DNA of 61,080 bases from Rhodobacter viridis. GTDB taxonomy: Bacteria; Pseudomonadota; Alphaproteobacteria; Rhodobacterales; Rhodobacteraceae. Shown piece after piece: positions 36,401-44,276 of this stretch. Both the position numbers and the translations under genes were made by a program. Every line of letters starts with the position of its first letter. The stretch's first letter is position 1. Location: NCBI RefSeq assembly GCF_003217355.1, contig NZ_QJTK01000017.1, positions 1 to 61,080 of the forward strand, in the 5' to 3' direction. The notes under the pieces were generated by a model, which saw nothing but the letters and a program-made list of their open reading frames with translations, searched no databases and was not told the origin of the DNA.

Positions 36401-36555
36401 TGTCGACGGGCGCAGGCGCGGGGGCGCGCGAGGCGATCGGCTACACGACGCTCTTCGGCACGCTTTCGGGGACGGGGCTGGCGATCTTCTTCGTGCCGCT
36501 CTTCTTCCGGCTGACGAATGCGGCCTTTTCCCGGCGCAAGGCGGGGGCGGCCTGA
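33433..36555 (+). CDS. RND multidrug efflux pump, HAE1 (AcrB/MexB) family
   Basis: A 1040-residue inner-membrane proton antiporter of normal length. It begins MARFFIDRPIFAWVIALVIM as these pumps do. TM4 carries GLLVDDAIVVVENVERIM with the paired Asp of the proton relay, and TM10 has GLTGKNGIMIVEFARER with the partner Lys. Two large periplasmic loops lie between TM1-2 and TM7-8. Adjacent genes supply adaptor and channel, and the divergent TetR gene the repressor. Substrates cannot be read from sequence. Confidence 0.95.
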   Translation: MARFFIDRPIFAWVIALVIMGVGALSILRLPVSQYPSIASPAVVISAAYPGASAETVTDTVVQVIEKQMTGLDGLRYIKSDTTATGRATITLTFALGTDPDIAQVQVQNKLAQAEASLPETVTRQGVTVEKSTTGFLMVAALISPDKSRSSVELSDYMNASMVESFSRLKGVGAVTVFGSEHAMRIWLDPRKLKAYDMSPAAVIAAVKGQNAQISAGSFGALPAPEGQLLNATITAQSLLTTPEDFERIVLRADTDGGLVLLRDVARVELGAESYDIDAFYNGTPSAGMAIQLASGANALDTAKLVKDRLAELAPYLPKGMDYVIPYDTTPFVTLSIEEVIKTLFEAIVLVVLVMLVFLHNLRATLIPTLAVPVVLLGTFGVMAAFGFSINTLTMLAMVLAIGLLVDDAIVVVENVERIMAEEHLSPREATRKSMGEISGALVGIALVLSAVFVPMAFFGGSTGEIYKQFSVTIVSAMVLSVLVALVFTPALCATILKPHAEAKGGFANWFGARFESRFGRLTNGYGGITRWVVANPVKGLVVYACLVAAMGVLYVRTPTAFLPDEDQGVLMTLIQTPSGTTAAETKKVVEQVEGYWRKAEADNIDALFSVVGFSFAGQGQNMAMMFIKLKDWEERQGPQNGAQAIAGRAFGPLMGGIKEAIVIPIVPPPVLELGNSNGFTAFLQARSGQTHEELLAARNQLLGMAGQSGKLMAVRPNGVEDAAQFRLNIDWAKAGAVGLTAADVGDFLSTIWSSAYVNDFLHEGRVKRVYVQGEPWARSTPADFALWRVPNANGDFVSLSTFATEKWVYGPQQIVRYDALPAMEIQGSPVPGLSSGAAMTEMESLAAQLPPGFALQWSGLSLEEKEAGNGAMALYALSLAAVFLCLAALYESWVIPIAVILAMPVGIIGALVGSWLGGQANGVYFQVGLLTVVGLTGKNGIMIVEFARERMRTLGEDALTAAVEAARLRFRPILMTSLAFTLGVVPLLLSTGAGAGAREAIGYTTLFGTLSGTGLAIFFVPLFFRLTNAAFSRRKAGAA

Positions 36556-36581
36556 CCCCTCCGCCCGCGGCGGTCGACATC

Positions 36582-36636
36582 GGCGACGGCGACGTGCTAA
36601 GCCCGGCTTGGGCGCAGGCTTCGCCGTCGCCCTTTT
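36582..36636 (+). terminator. Intrinsic terminator after the RND operon
   Basis: GGCGACGGCGA at 36582-36592 pairs perfectly with TCGCCGTCGCC at 36621-36631, followed by CTTTT. The stem is 11 bp with a 28-nt loop that can fold further. It separates the efflux operon from the aldolase gene, whose ATG is 24 bp past the hairpin. Confidence 0.7.
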
Positions 36637-36654
36637 CACGTCAAGGGGGCCAGC

Positions 36655-37419
36655 ATGATCGAGAACCGCTTCAAACGGGCATTGGGCACCGGGCGCTGCC
36701 AGATCGGGCTTTGGACGACGCTTTCGACCAGCTTCGCGCTCGAGGTTGTCGCGGGCGCGGGCTATGACTGGCTCTGCCTTGATACCGAACACAGCCCCGG
36801 GGATCCGCTGACGATCCTGCCGCAGCTTCAATGCCTTGGCGGCTACCCCGAGGTCTCGGCCTGGGTTCGCCCGGCGGTCAATGACACCGCGCTGATCAAG
36901 CGGATGCTGGATGCCGGGGCGCAGACGCTGCTCATTCCGATGGTGAACAGCGTGGCCGAGGCGCAGGCGGCCGTGGCCGCCACCCGCTACCCGCCCGAGG
37001 GCGTGCGCGGCGTGTCGGGCCTGACCCGGGCGACCCGCTTTGGCCGGATCGAGAATTACATGGCGCGCTGTGCGGACGAGCTTTGCGTCATCGCGCAGAT
37101 CGAGACCGTCGCGGCGCTGGACGCTTTGGAGGACATTGCCGCCGTGCCGGGGATCGATGCGCTGTTCGTCGGGCCTGCGGACCTGTCGGCCTCGCTTGGC
37201 TTTGGCGACAATCAGGCCCATCCCGATGCGCGGGCGAAGGTGCTTGAGACCCTCAAGCGCATTCAGGCGGCGGGCAAGCCTGCGGGCATCCTGACCACCG
37301 ATCCGGTGATGCAGAAGATGGCGCTGGAGATCGGCGTCGATTTTCTGGGCATCGGCATCGATGCGGGGCTTCTGGCGCGCGCGGCCGAGACGCTGCGGCA
37401 GGGGATCAAGGCGCTCTGA
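36655..37419 (+). CDS. HpcH/HpaI-type class II aldolase
   Basis: A 254-residue TIM-barrel aldolase of the 4-hydroxy-2-oxoheptanedioate / 2-dehydro-3-deoxyglucarate aldolase family. Catalytic elements are present: His46 in DTEHSPGD, Arg72 in WVRPAVND, and the metal ligands Glu150 (IAQIET) and Asp176 (VGPADLS). It cleaves 2-oxo-4-hydroxy acids to pyruvate or its analogues and an aldehyde. It stands alone after the terminator; no aromatic or sugar-acid pathway genes flank it, so the physiological substrate is open. Confidence 0.88.
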   Translation: MIENRFKRALGTGRCQIGLWTTLSTSFALEVVAGAGYDWLCLDTEHSPGDPLTILPQLQCLGGYPEVSAWVRPAVNDTALIKRMLDAGAQTLLIPMVNSVAEAQAAVAATRYPPEGVRGVSGLTRATRFGRIENYMARCADELCVIAQIETVAALDALEDIAAVPGIDALFVGPADLSASLGFGDNQAHPDARAKVLETLKRIQAAGKPAGILTTDPVMQKMALEIGVDFLGIGIDAGLLARAAETLRQGIKAL

Positions 37420-37523
37420 CCGCCGTCGGATCACGCGGTTGCGATGGGCGCCCCGCGGGTAGCGCTTGACCTTCGTCCGGCAAAGGTGAACCATTCGGTT
37501 CAGACTCGATCCGGAGGTCCGCG

Positions 37524-38528
37524 ATGTCCCTGCCGTCTGTCCCTTTGCTGTCGCTCGCCGTGCTTGTCGCGCTGGCCGCGCCTGTTGCGGCGGAATCGCC
37601 CTTTGCCGGGCTTCTGGCGCGGATCGAGGGGGCGGGGGATCAGACCGGCGTGACGGCCTCGAACGGGCGGCTTGAGGCACAAAGCATCGATGTGGCCGGG
37701 AAATATGCCGGACGCCTGACCGAGGTCACGGCCTCCGAGGGGCAGATGGTGGAGGCGGGCGCGGTGCTGGCCCGGCTCGATGATCGCGACGCGCAGGCGC
37801 AATTGCTGGCGGCCGAGGCCTCGGTCCTGCAGGCGCAAGCGGCGAAGGCCGAGGCGGAAGCGGCGGTGATGCAGGCGCAAAGCGCGCTTGATGTGGCCAG
37901 GACCAGCCGAGACCGGGTGACGGTGCTGCATGGCGAAGGCCATGCGGCGCAGGCGCAGCTTGATGATGCGGTGAATGCGGCGACGGCGGCGGAGGCCGCG
38001 CTCGCCTCGGCGAAGGCGCAGGTGCAGAACGGGGCAGCGCTGATCGCCGCGGCCGAGGCAAACCGGGTACAGGCGCAAAACGCGCTTGAGGATCTGGTGA
38101 TCCGGGCGCCGATCCGGGGTCGGGTGCTTTATCGGCTGCACGAACCGGGCGAGGTGATCGCGGCGGGCACCCCCGTCGTGACGCTGCTCGATCTGACCGA
38201 CGTTTACATGGTGCTGTATCTGCCCGCTTCGGTCGTGGGCACTTTGGCGCTGAATGACGCGGCGCGGCTGGTGCTCGATCCGGTGCCGCAATATGTCGTG
38301 CCCGCGCGCATCAGTTTCGTCGCCCCGCAGGCGCAGTTCACCCCGAAATCGGTCGAAACCAGCACCGAGCGCGCCGATCTGGTGTTCCGCGTCAAGCTGG
38401 CGATCCCGCGCGATCTGCTGGTGCGTTTTGCCGATCGGGTCAAGGTCGGCGTGCGCGGCATCGGCTTCGTGCGGGCGACGCCCGAAACACCTTGGCCCGC
38501 CGATCTGGCGGTGAAGCTGCCCGAGTAG
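37524..38528 (+). CDS. HlyD-family adaptor of an ABC exporter (YhiI-like)
   Basis: The 334-residue protein has an N-terminal signal or anchor (LLSLAVLVALAAPVAA), split lipoyl domain (GRLTEVTASEGQMVEAGAVLARLDD and IRAPIRGRVLYRLHEPGEVIAAGTPV), and an Ala/Gln-rich coiled coil between them. It fits the HlyD/YbhG/YhiI group that serves ABC-2 exporters. GGAGG precedes the ATG at 37524. The next gene starts 4 bp after its stop, and gene order matches E. coli yhiI-rbbA-yhhJ. Confidence 0.85.
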   Translation: MSLPSVPLLSLAVLVALAAPVAAESPFAGLLARIEGAGDQTGVTASNGRLEAQSIDVAGKYAGRLTEVTASEGQMVEAGAVLARLDDRDAQAQLLAAEASVLQAQAAKAEAEAAVMQAQSALDVARTSRDRVTVLHGEGHAAQAQLDDAVNAATAAEAALASAKAQVQNGAALIAAAEANRVQAQNALEDLVIRAPIRGRVLYRLHEPGEVIAAGTPVVTLLDLTDVYMVLYLPASVVGTLALNDAARLVLDPVPQYVVPARISFVAPQAQFTPKSVETSTERADLVFRVKLAIPRDLLVRFADRVKVGVRGIGFVRATPETPWPADLAVKLPE

Positions 38529-38532
38529 ACCG

Positions 38533-41238
38533 ATGCAACCGGTGGCCCGCCTCAGTGGTGTTTCGCATCGCTACGGCGCGGTGACGGCGCTTGACGCGGT
38601 GAGCCTTGAGATCCCCGCAGGCGTGATGGCCGGGCTGATCGGGCCGGATGGGGTCGGCAAATCAAGCTTGCTCGCCCTTGTGGCCGGGGTCCGGCGCGGG
38701 CAGGCGGGCGCGGTCGAGGTTCTGGGCGGGCCGATGGCCGAGCGCCATCACCGCGCTGCCGTGGCCCCGCGCATCGCCTACATGCCGCAGGGGTTGGGGC
38801 GGAACCTTTACCCGACGCTGAGCGTGGTCGAGAACCTGCAGTTCTTCGGACGACTCTTTGGCCAAAGCGCGGCCGAGCGTGATGCCCGCATCGCCATGCT
38901 GCTGGACGCCACCGACCTTGCGCCCTTTCCCGACCGTCCGGCGGGCAAGCTGTCGGGGGGGATGAAACAGAAGCTCGGCCTGTGCGCGGCGCTGATCCAT
39001 GACCCGGATCTTCTGATCCTCGATGAGCCCACGACCGGCGTCGATCCCTTGTCGCGGCGGCAGTTCTGGGAATTGATCGCCCGCGTCCGCGCCACCCGGC
39101 CGGGCATGAGCGTGCTGACCGCCACCGCCTATATGGAGGAGGCCGACCGCTTCGACTGGATCGCCGCGATGGAGGCGGGCCGGGTCATCGCCACCGGCAG
39201 CCCGGCCGATCTGCGCGCCCGCACCGGGGCGGCGAGCCTTGAAGAGGCCTTCGTCGCGCTTTTGCCCGCGGCCGTCCGCGCCGGTCACGCCGCCGTGCCG
39301 GTCCTGCCCCGGCGCGACACCGGCGGCCGCATCGCCATCGAGGCCGAGGGGCTGGTGAAACGCTTCGGCGCCTTTACCGCGGTCGATCATGTCGGCTTTT
39401 CGATCCCCGAGGGCGAGATCTTCGGCTTTCTGGGCTCGAACGGTTGCGGCAAGACGACGACGATGAAGATGCTGACCGGGCTCTTGGACCCGACCGAGGG
39501 GGTGACGCGGCTCTTCGGGCGCGAACTCGGCCGCTCCGACATGACGGCGCGGCTTGGCATCGGCTACATGTCGCAGGCGTTTTCGCTTTATGGCGAGCTG
39601 ACGGTGCGGCAAAACCTGATCCTGCATGCGCGGCTCTACGGGGTCGCGCCGGAGCGGCGGCTGGCCCGTTTGGCCGAGGTGATGGCCGAATTCGATCTGG
39701 CCGAGGTGGCCGAGGCGATGCCCGAAAGCCTGCCTTTGGGCATCCGGCAGCGGCTGCAATTGGCGGTCGCGATGATCCACGAACCGCCGATCCTGATTTT
39801 GGACGAGCCGACTTCGGGCGTCGATCCGGTGGCGCGCGACGGGTTCTGGGCGGTGCTGATGCGGCTCTCGCGCGAGAAGGGCGTGACGATCTTCATCTCG
39901 ACCCATTTCATGAACGAGGCGGCGCGGTGCGACCGGATCTCGCTCATGCATGCGGGCCGGGTGCTGGAGGTGGGCACGCCCGCGGAAATCGTCACCCGGC
40001 GCGGCGCCGACAGTCTGGAGGCTGCCTTCATCGCCGCGCTGGAGGCCGAGGCCGAGAGTGTCGAGAGCGGCGCCGATGTGCCCGTGCCCGCACCCGGCCC
40101 CCCGCGGGGCAGGCTTTCGGCGGCGCTCACCCGGGCCTATGCCTATTCCTGGCGCGAGACGCTGGAATTGGCCCGCGATCCGATTCGGCTGTTCTTCGCG
40201 CTTCTGGGTCCGGTGATCCTGATGCTGGCGATGGGGTTCGGGATTTCCTTTGACGTCGATCGGCTCTCCTTTGCCGTGATGGATCAGGATCAAAGCGCCG
40301 AAAGCCGCCGCCTGACCGAGGGGTTCAGCGCGATCCCGCAATTTGGCGAAACCGCCCCCTTTGCCAGCCCGACCGAGTTGCAGACCCGGATGGGGCTGGG
40401 GGGCGTGACGCTGGCGCTCGATATCCCCGAGGGCTTCGGGCGCGATCTGCACCGTGGGGACGTGCCGGAAATCGGTCTGACCTTTGACGGGGCGATGCCG
40501 TTTCGCGCCCAGACCGCGCAGGGCTATGCCCTTGGCGTGCTGCAGGATTTCACCGAAAAGATCGCAGCTGAGGAGGGGATCGGCACCACCAGCAAGGTGG
40601 GCTTCGAGACCCGCTACCTGTTCAATCAGGCGTTTGAGAGTGCGAATGCGATGGTGCCCTCGGTTCTGATGCTGATCCTGATGCTGGTGCCGGCGGTGAT
40701 GGCGGCGGTCAGTGTCGTGCGGGAAAAGGAAACCGGCACGATCGCGAACTTCCACGCCACCCCGGTCAGCCGGATCGAGTTTCTGCTGGGCAAGCAACTG
40801 CCCTATCTGGCGCTGGCCTGGGTCAGTTTCTGGGTGCTGATCGCGCTTGGGGTGACGGTCTTTGCCGTGCCGCTGTCGGGCAGCCTTGCCGCGCTGGCCT
40901 TTGCCGCGCTGGTCTATGTCACGGCCACGACCGGCTTTGGCCAGCTGATCTCGGCCTTCACCCGCACGCAGGTGGCGGCGGTCTTTGCCACCGCCGTCGT
41001 CGCGATCATCCCCACAGTGAACTTTTCCGGCTTGGTCGTTCCGGTCTCCTCGCTGGGCGAGGGCGGGCGGATCTTCGGTCTGGCCTTCCCCGGCGCGTGG
41101 TTCCAGCCGGTCTCGGTCGGAGCCTTCCTGAAGGGCTTCGGCTGGCCCGAGGCACTTTCGGCCGCCGCCGTGCTTGGCGTCTTCGCCCTTGGCTATCTGG
41201 CTCTGGCGATCCTTTCCCTTCCGAAGCAGGAGCGGTGA
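38533..41238 (+). CDS. rbbA: Fused ABC exporter with two ATPase domains and an ABC-2 permease (RbbA-like)
   Basis: A 901-residue protein with RbbA architecture. ATPase 1 (residues ~1-230) has GPDGVGKSS, LSGGMKQKLGL and LLILDEPTTGVDP. ATPase 2 (~270-500) has GSNGCGKTT, the atypical signature LPLGIRQRLQL and ILILDEPTSGVDP. From ~530 an ABC-2 permease follows with a large extracellular domain after the first helix and five later helices. E. coli RbbA is described as ribosome-associated, but the fused permease and the flanking adaptor and permease genes argue for an exporter. Length is close to the usual ~910. Confidence 0.9.
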   Translation: MQPVARLSGVSHRYGAVTALDAVSLEIPAGVMAGLIGPDGVGKSSLLALVAGVRRGQAGAVEVLGGPMAERHHRAAVAPRIAYMPQGLGRNLYPTLSVVENLQFFGRLFGQSAAERDARIAMLLDATDLAPFPDRPAGKLSGGMKQKLGLCAALIHDPDLLILDEPTTGVDPLSRRQFWELIARVRATRPGMSVLTATAYMEEADRFDWIAAMEAGRVIATGSPADLRARTGAASLEEAFVALLPAAVRAGHAAVPVLPRRDTGGRIAIEAEGLVKRFGAFTAVDHVGFSIPEGEIFGFLGSNGCGKTTTMKMLTGLLDPTEGVTRLFGRELGRSDMTARLGIGYMSQAFSLYGELTVRQNLILHARLYGVAPERRLARLAEVMAEFDLAEVAEAMPESLPLGIRQRLQLAVAMIHEPPILILDEPTSGVDPVARDGFWAVLMRLSREKGVTIFISTHFMNEAARCDRISLMHAGRVLEVGTPAEIVTRRGADSLEAAFIAALEAEAESVESGADVPVPAPGPPRGRLSAALTRAYAYSWRETLELARDPIRLFFALLGPVILMLAMGFGISFDVDRLSFAVMDQDQSAESRRLTEGFSAIPQFGETAPFASPTELQTRMGLGGVTLALDIPEGFGRDLHRGDVPEIGLTFDGAMPFRAQTAQGYALGVLQDFTEKIAAEEGIGTTSKVGFETRYLFNQAFESANAMVPSVLMLILMLVPAVMAAVSVVREKETGTIANFHATPVSRIEFLLGKQLPYLALAWVSFWVLIALGVTVFAVPLSGSLAALAFAALVYVTATTGFGQLISAFTRTQVAAVFATAVVAIIPTVNFSGLVVPVSSLGEGGRIFGLAFPGAWFQPVSVGAFLKGFGWPEALSAAAVLGVFALGYLALAILSLPKQER

Positions 41239-42357
41239 ATGCGCAGTCTTCGCAACATCCTGTGGCTGACCGGCAAGGAGCTGCGGGCGATCCGCGGCGA
41301 CCGGGTGATGCTGGTGCTGATCGCCTATGTCTTCACGCTGGCGGTCTGGCTGGTCTCGGATGCCGCCAGCACCGAGGTCGATCATCTGGCCACCGCCGTG
41401 GTGGACGAGGATCGCAGCCAGCTTTCCGCCCGGCTGACCGATGCGATCCGCCCGCCGCTTTTCGCCGAGCCGGTGCCGATGACCGCCCCCGAGGCCGCGG
41501 CGGCGCAACGGGCGGGCAAGGCCATTCTTGTCCTGACGATCCCGCCCGATTTCGAGCGCGACCTGCACGCCGGGCATCAGACGACCTTGCAGATCCTTGT
41601 CGATGCGACGGCGGTGGCGCAGGCGGGCAATGGCGCCAGTTTCCTGCGCCAGACGCTGGCGCAGGAGCTTTCCGCCGCGCTCGCGCCGCGGGCCGTCAGT
41701 TCCGATCCGGTCACGGTGGTCTTTCGTAACGCCTTCAATCCGAACCTGACCTCGAGCTGGTTCAGCGCGGTGATGCAGCTGATGAACAATGTCACCATCC
41801 TGATGCTGATCCTCTCCGGGGCCTCGATGATCCGCGAACGCGAGCATGGCACGATCGAACATGTGCTGGTGATGCCGGTCCGCCCGCACGAGATCGTCGC
41901 GGCCAAGATCCTCGCCTCGGGGGCGGTGATCCTTGCGGCCTCGCTCTTCAGTCTGGTCGTGGTGGTCGAAGGGGCGATGGGCGTGCCGGTGGCGGGCTCG
42001 CTGGCGCTTTATGCCGGGGGGGCCGCGATCTATGTCGTGGCGGTGGCGAGCCTTGGGCTGCTTCTCGCCTCCTTCACCCGGACGATGGGGCAATTCGGAC
42101 TTCTGGTCATTCCGGTGATCGTGCTGATGATCCTGCTCTCGGGGGGGATGACGCCGCTCGAATCGATGCCCGACTGGCTACAGGTGCTGATGCGCACGGT
42201 CTCGCCCGCGACGCATTTCGTGATCTTCGCGCAGGCGGTGCTCTATCGCGGCGCGGGGCTGGAGCTCGTTTGGCCGGAAATGGCGATGATGGCGGGCATG
42301 GCGACGGTGGCCGTGACGATCGTTCTGGCCCGGTTTCGCAAGGTTCTCGCCGGTTAG
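41239..42357 (+). CDS. yhhJ: ABC-2 type permease (YhhJ-like)
   Basis: The 372-residue permease has one N-terminal helix (MLVLIAYVFTLAVWLVSDA), a large periplasmic domain with VDEDRSQLSARLTDAIR, and five C-terminal helices beginning near NNVTILMLILSGASMIRERE, which carries the ERExGT cytoplasmic motif of ABC-2 permeases. Its start codon follows the RbbA stop directly. It would pair with the permease half of the RbbA-like protein to form the channel. Substrate unknown. Confidence 0.9.
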   Translation: MRSLRNILWLTGKELRAIRGDRVMLVLIAYVFTLAVWLVSDAASTEVDHLATAVVDEDRSQLSARLTDAIRPPLFAEPVPMTAPEAAAAQRAGKAILVLTIPPDFERDLHAGHQTTLQILVDATAVAQAGNGASFLRQTLAQELSAALAPRAVSSDPVTVVFRNAFNPNLTSSWFSAVMQLMNNVTILMLILSGASMIREREHGTIEHVLVMPVRPHEIVAAKILASGAVILAASLFSLVVVVEGAMGVPVAGSLALYAGGAAIYVVAVASLGLLLASFTRTMGQFGLLVIPVIVLMILLSGGMTPLESMPDWLQVLMRTVSPATHFVIFAQAVLYRGAGLELVWPEMAMMAGMATVAVTIVLARFRKVLAG

Positions 42358-42428
42358 GGGCTTAATCGGAAAAACCGATCCTTAACGACTTGCGGCTAGT
42401 TTCGGCCCAAACCCTTCGGGAGGGCCGC

Positions 42429-44267
42429 ATGACCATTCTCGTCATCGATGACGAATCCAGCGTTCGCGATGCCTATCGCCTGCTCTTCTCCGGTCCCGAG
42501 ACCACCCGCCCGGTGTCGCGCGCCGATGCTTTGGCAGAGGAGCTGTTCGGCGCTGCACCCGTGCAGCCACGGACCGAAGCCGCAACGGGATTCGAGGTCA
42601 GCTTCGCCGCGCAGGGGCTGGAAGGGGTCGAGCTTGCCGCCCGCGCCTTGCAGGCGGGAACCCCCTTCAAGGTCGCCTTTGTCGATGTCCGGATGCCGCC
42701 CGGCATCGACGGCAAGGAAACCGCGCGTCGGTTGCGCGCGATCGACCCCGACCTGCATATCGTCATCGTCTCGGCCTGGTCGGATCATTCGGTGACCGAC
42801 ATTGCCGCCGTCGCCGGTCCGGCGGACAAGATCTTTTATATCTGCAAGCCCTTCGAACCCGACGAAGTGCGCCAGATGGCCCGGGCGCTCAGCGAACGGT
42901 GGGACAATGACACCCGGCAGCTGAGCTTTCTGCGCGCGAAGGTCGCCGAGCTTGCGGCGAGCGAAGCCCGTGCCCAGCACATCGCCAATCATGATTTCCT
43001 GACCGGGGCCGCGAACCGGATGGCCTTTCAGAACGCGCTGATCGAACGGCTCGACGCCGGGGCCGGCGATCTGTTCGTGGCCTTTCTCGATCTCGACCAC
43101 TTCAAGCATGTGAACGACACCTTCGGCCATGATGCCGGGGACGAGGTGATCAAGATGGCCTGCGCCGCCTTCGTTGCCCGCGCGCCCGAGGGCACGATGG
43201 TCGCCCGGCTCGGCGGGGATGAATTCGGCGTGCTGCTGACGGGGATGGACCGGGACGCGGCTTTGGCCACCTGTCACGGGATGCTCGAAACCTGCTCGGG
43301 GGATTTCTCGGTTTTCGGCAATTCGGTCTTCATCGGGGCCTCCTGCGGTTTGGTCGATTGCTCCTGCCACCCCGATTGCGACGCCGCCGACCTGATGCGC
43401 TTCGCCGATCTGGCGCTGTTCGCCGCAAAGCAGGATGGCGGCCAGACCGTGCGGGTCTTCGACAAGCAACTCGACGCCAGCCAGCAGTTCCGACAGCGGA
43501 TCGAGGCCGGTCTGTTCTACGCTTTGGCAAGCGAGGAACTGTCGATCCATTACCAGCCCATCGTCACCTCGGATACGTTGGAAGTCGCGGGATACGAGGC
43601 GCTCTTGCGCTGGAACAGCCGCGATTACGGCGCCGTTCCGCCCGGCGTCTTCATGCCGATCGCCGAGGAAAGCCCGGTGACGCTGCTTCTGGGCGATTGG
43701 GTCGTTGAACGGGTGCTGCGCGACGCCCGCGGCTGGCCCGACAAGTTCACCGCGATCAACTTCTCGCCCCGCCAGTTCCAACGCCTTGATTTCGTGACAC
43801 GGCTCGTGTCCGAGGCACGTCAGAACGGCATTCCGCCCGCGCACATCCAGATCGAGGTGACCGAAAGCACGCTGCGCTCGCATGCCCGGCAAAGTCGCAA
43901 GATCGTCGATGATCTGCGCGCGCAGGGCTTCCGGGTCGCGATCGACGATTTCGGCACTGGCGCCTCGAGCATCGCCAATCTCAAGGATCTGGCGGTCGAC
44001 GCGATCAAGATCGACCGCAGTTTCATCGACGGCATGGACAGCGACCGGCCTTCGGCGGCGATCGTCACCGCGCTGTCGCATCTCGCCTCCGGTCTCGGAC
44101 TTGACATCGTGGCTGAGGGCGTGGAGCGCGTCTCGCAACGCGATGTGTTGCGCCAACTCGGCTGTTCGCATCTGCAAGGTTTCCTGTTCGGACATGGTGA
44201 GTCGATCGAGCATGTGCTGTCGACCAGCGCGATCGCGGTGGCACCGGCCCGCAGCGTGGCGGGCTGA
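42429..44267 (+). CDS. REC-GGDEF-EAL response regulator for cyclic-di-GMP turnover
   Basis: The 612-residue protein starts with a receiver domain (ILVIDDESSVRDAYR, phosphoacceptor Asp86 in VAFVDVRMPP, and ICKPFEPDEV). An unusual ~40-residue insertion separates the first helix from the second strand. The GGDEF domain has an intact ARLGGDEFGVLL; no RxxD inhibitory site lies at the usual place. The EAL domain has GYEALLRW, EVTEST and DDFGTGASS...IKIDRSFI, all needed for phosphodiesterase activity. Both activities are therefore plausible. GGGAGG precedes the chosen ATG. The kinase gene starts 9 bp later, so the two form a two-component pair. Confidence 0.92.
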   Translation: MTILVIDDESSVRDAYRLLFSGPETTRPVSRADALAEELFGAAPVQPRTEAATGFEVSFAAQGLEGVELAARALQAGTPFKVAFVDVRMPPGIDGKETARRLRAIDPDLHIVIVSAWSDHSVTDIAAVAGPADKIFYICKPFEPDEVRQMARALSERWDNDTRQLSFLRAKVAELAASEARAQHIANHDFLTGAANRMAFQNALIERLDAGAGDLFVAFLDLDHFKHVNDTFGHDAGDEVIKMACAAFVARAPEGTMVARLGGDEFGVLLTGMDRDAALATCHGMLETCSGDFSVFGNSVFIGASCGLVDCSCHPDCDAADLMRFADLALFAAKQDGGQTVRVFDKQLDASQQFRQRIEAGLFYALASEELSIHYQPIVTSDTLEVAGYEALLRWNSRDYGAVPPGVFMPIAEESPVTLLLGDWVVERVLRDARGWPDKFTAINFSPRQFQRLDFVTRLVSEARQNGIPPAHIQIEVTESTLRSHARQSRKIVDDLRAQGFRVAIDDFGTGASSIANLKDLAVDAIKIDRSFIDGMDSDRPSAAIVTALSHLASGLGLDIVAEGVERVSQRDVLRQLGCSHLQGFLFGHGESIEHVLSTSAIAVAPARSVAG

Positions 44268-44276
44268 GGGGGCGAC

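Noticed and set aside
33349-37680. 1443-codon minus-strand frame opposite the RND pump and aldolase
   Set aside because: Composition is Arg/His-rich and it spans several clear plus-strand genes and a terminator; shadow frame.
38662-42093. 1143-codon minus-strand frame opposite the RbbA-like operon
   Set aside because: Antisense shadow of two convincing ABC genes; no domain or start signal.
42365-42379. ATCGG-A5-CCGAT hairpin after the YhhJ-like gene as a terminator
   Set aside because: Five-bp stem without a T-run; too weak to claim.
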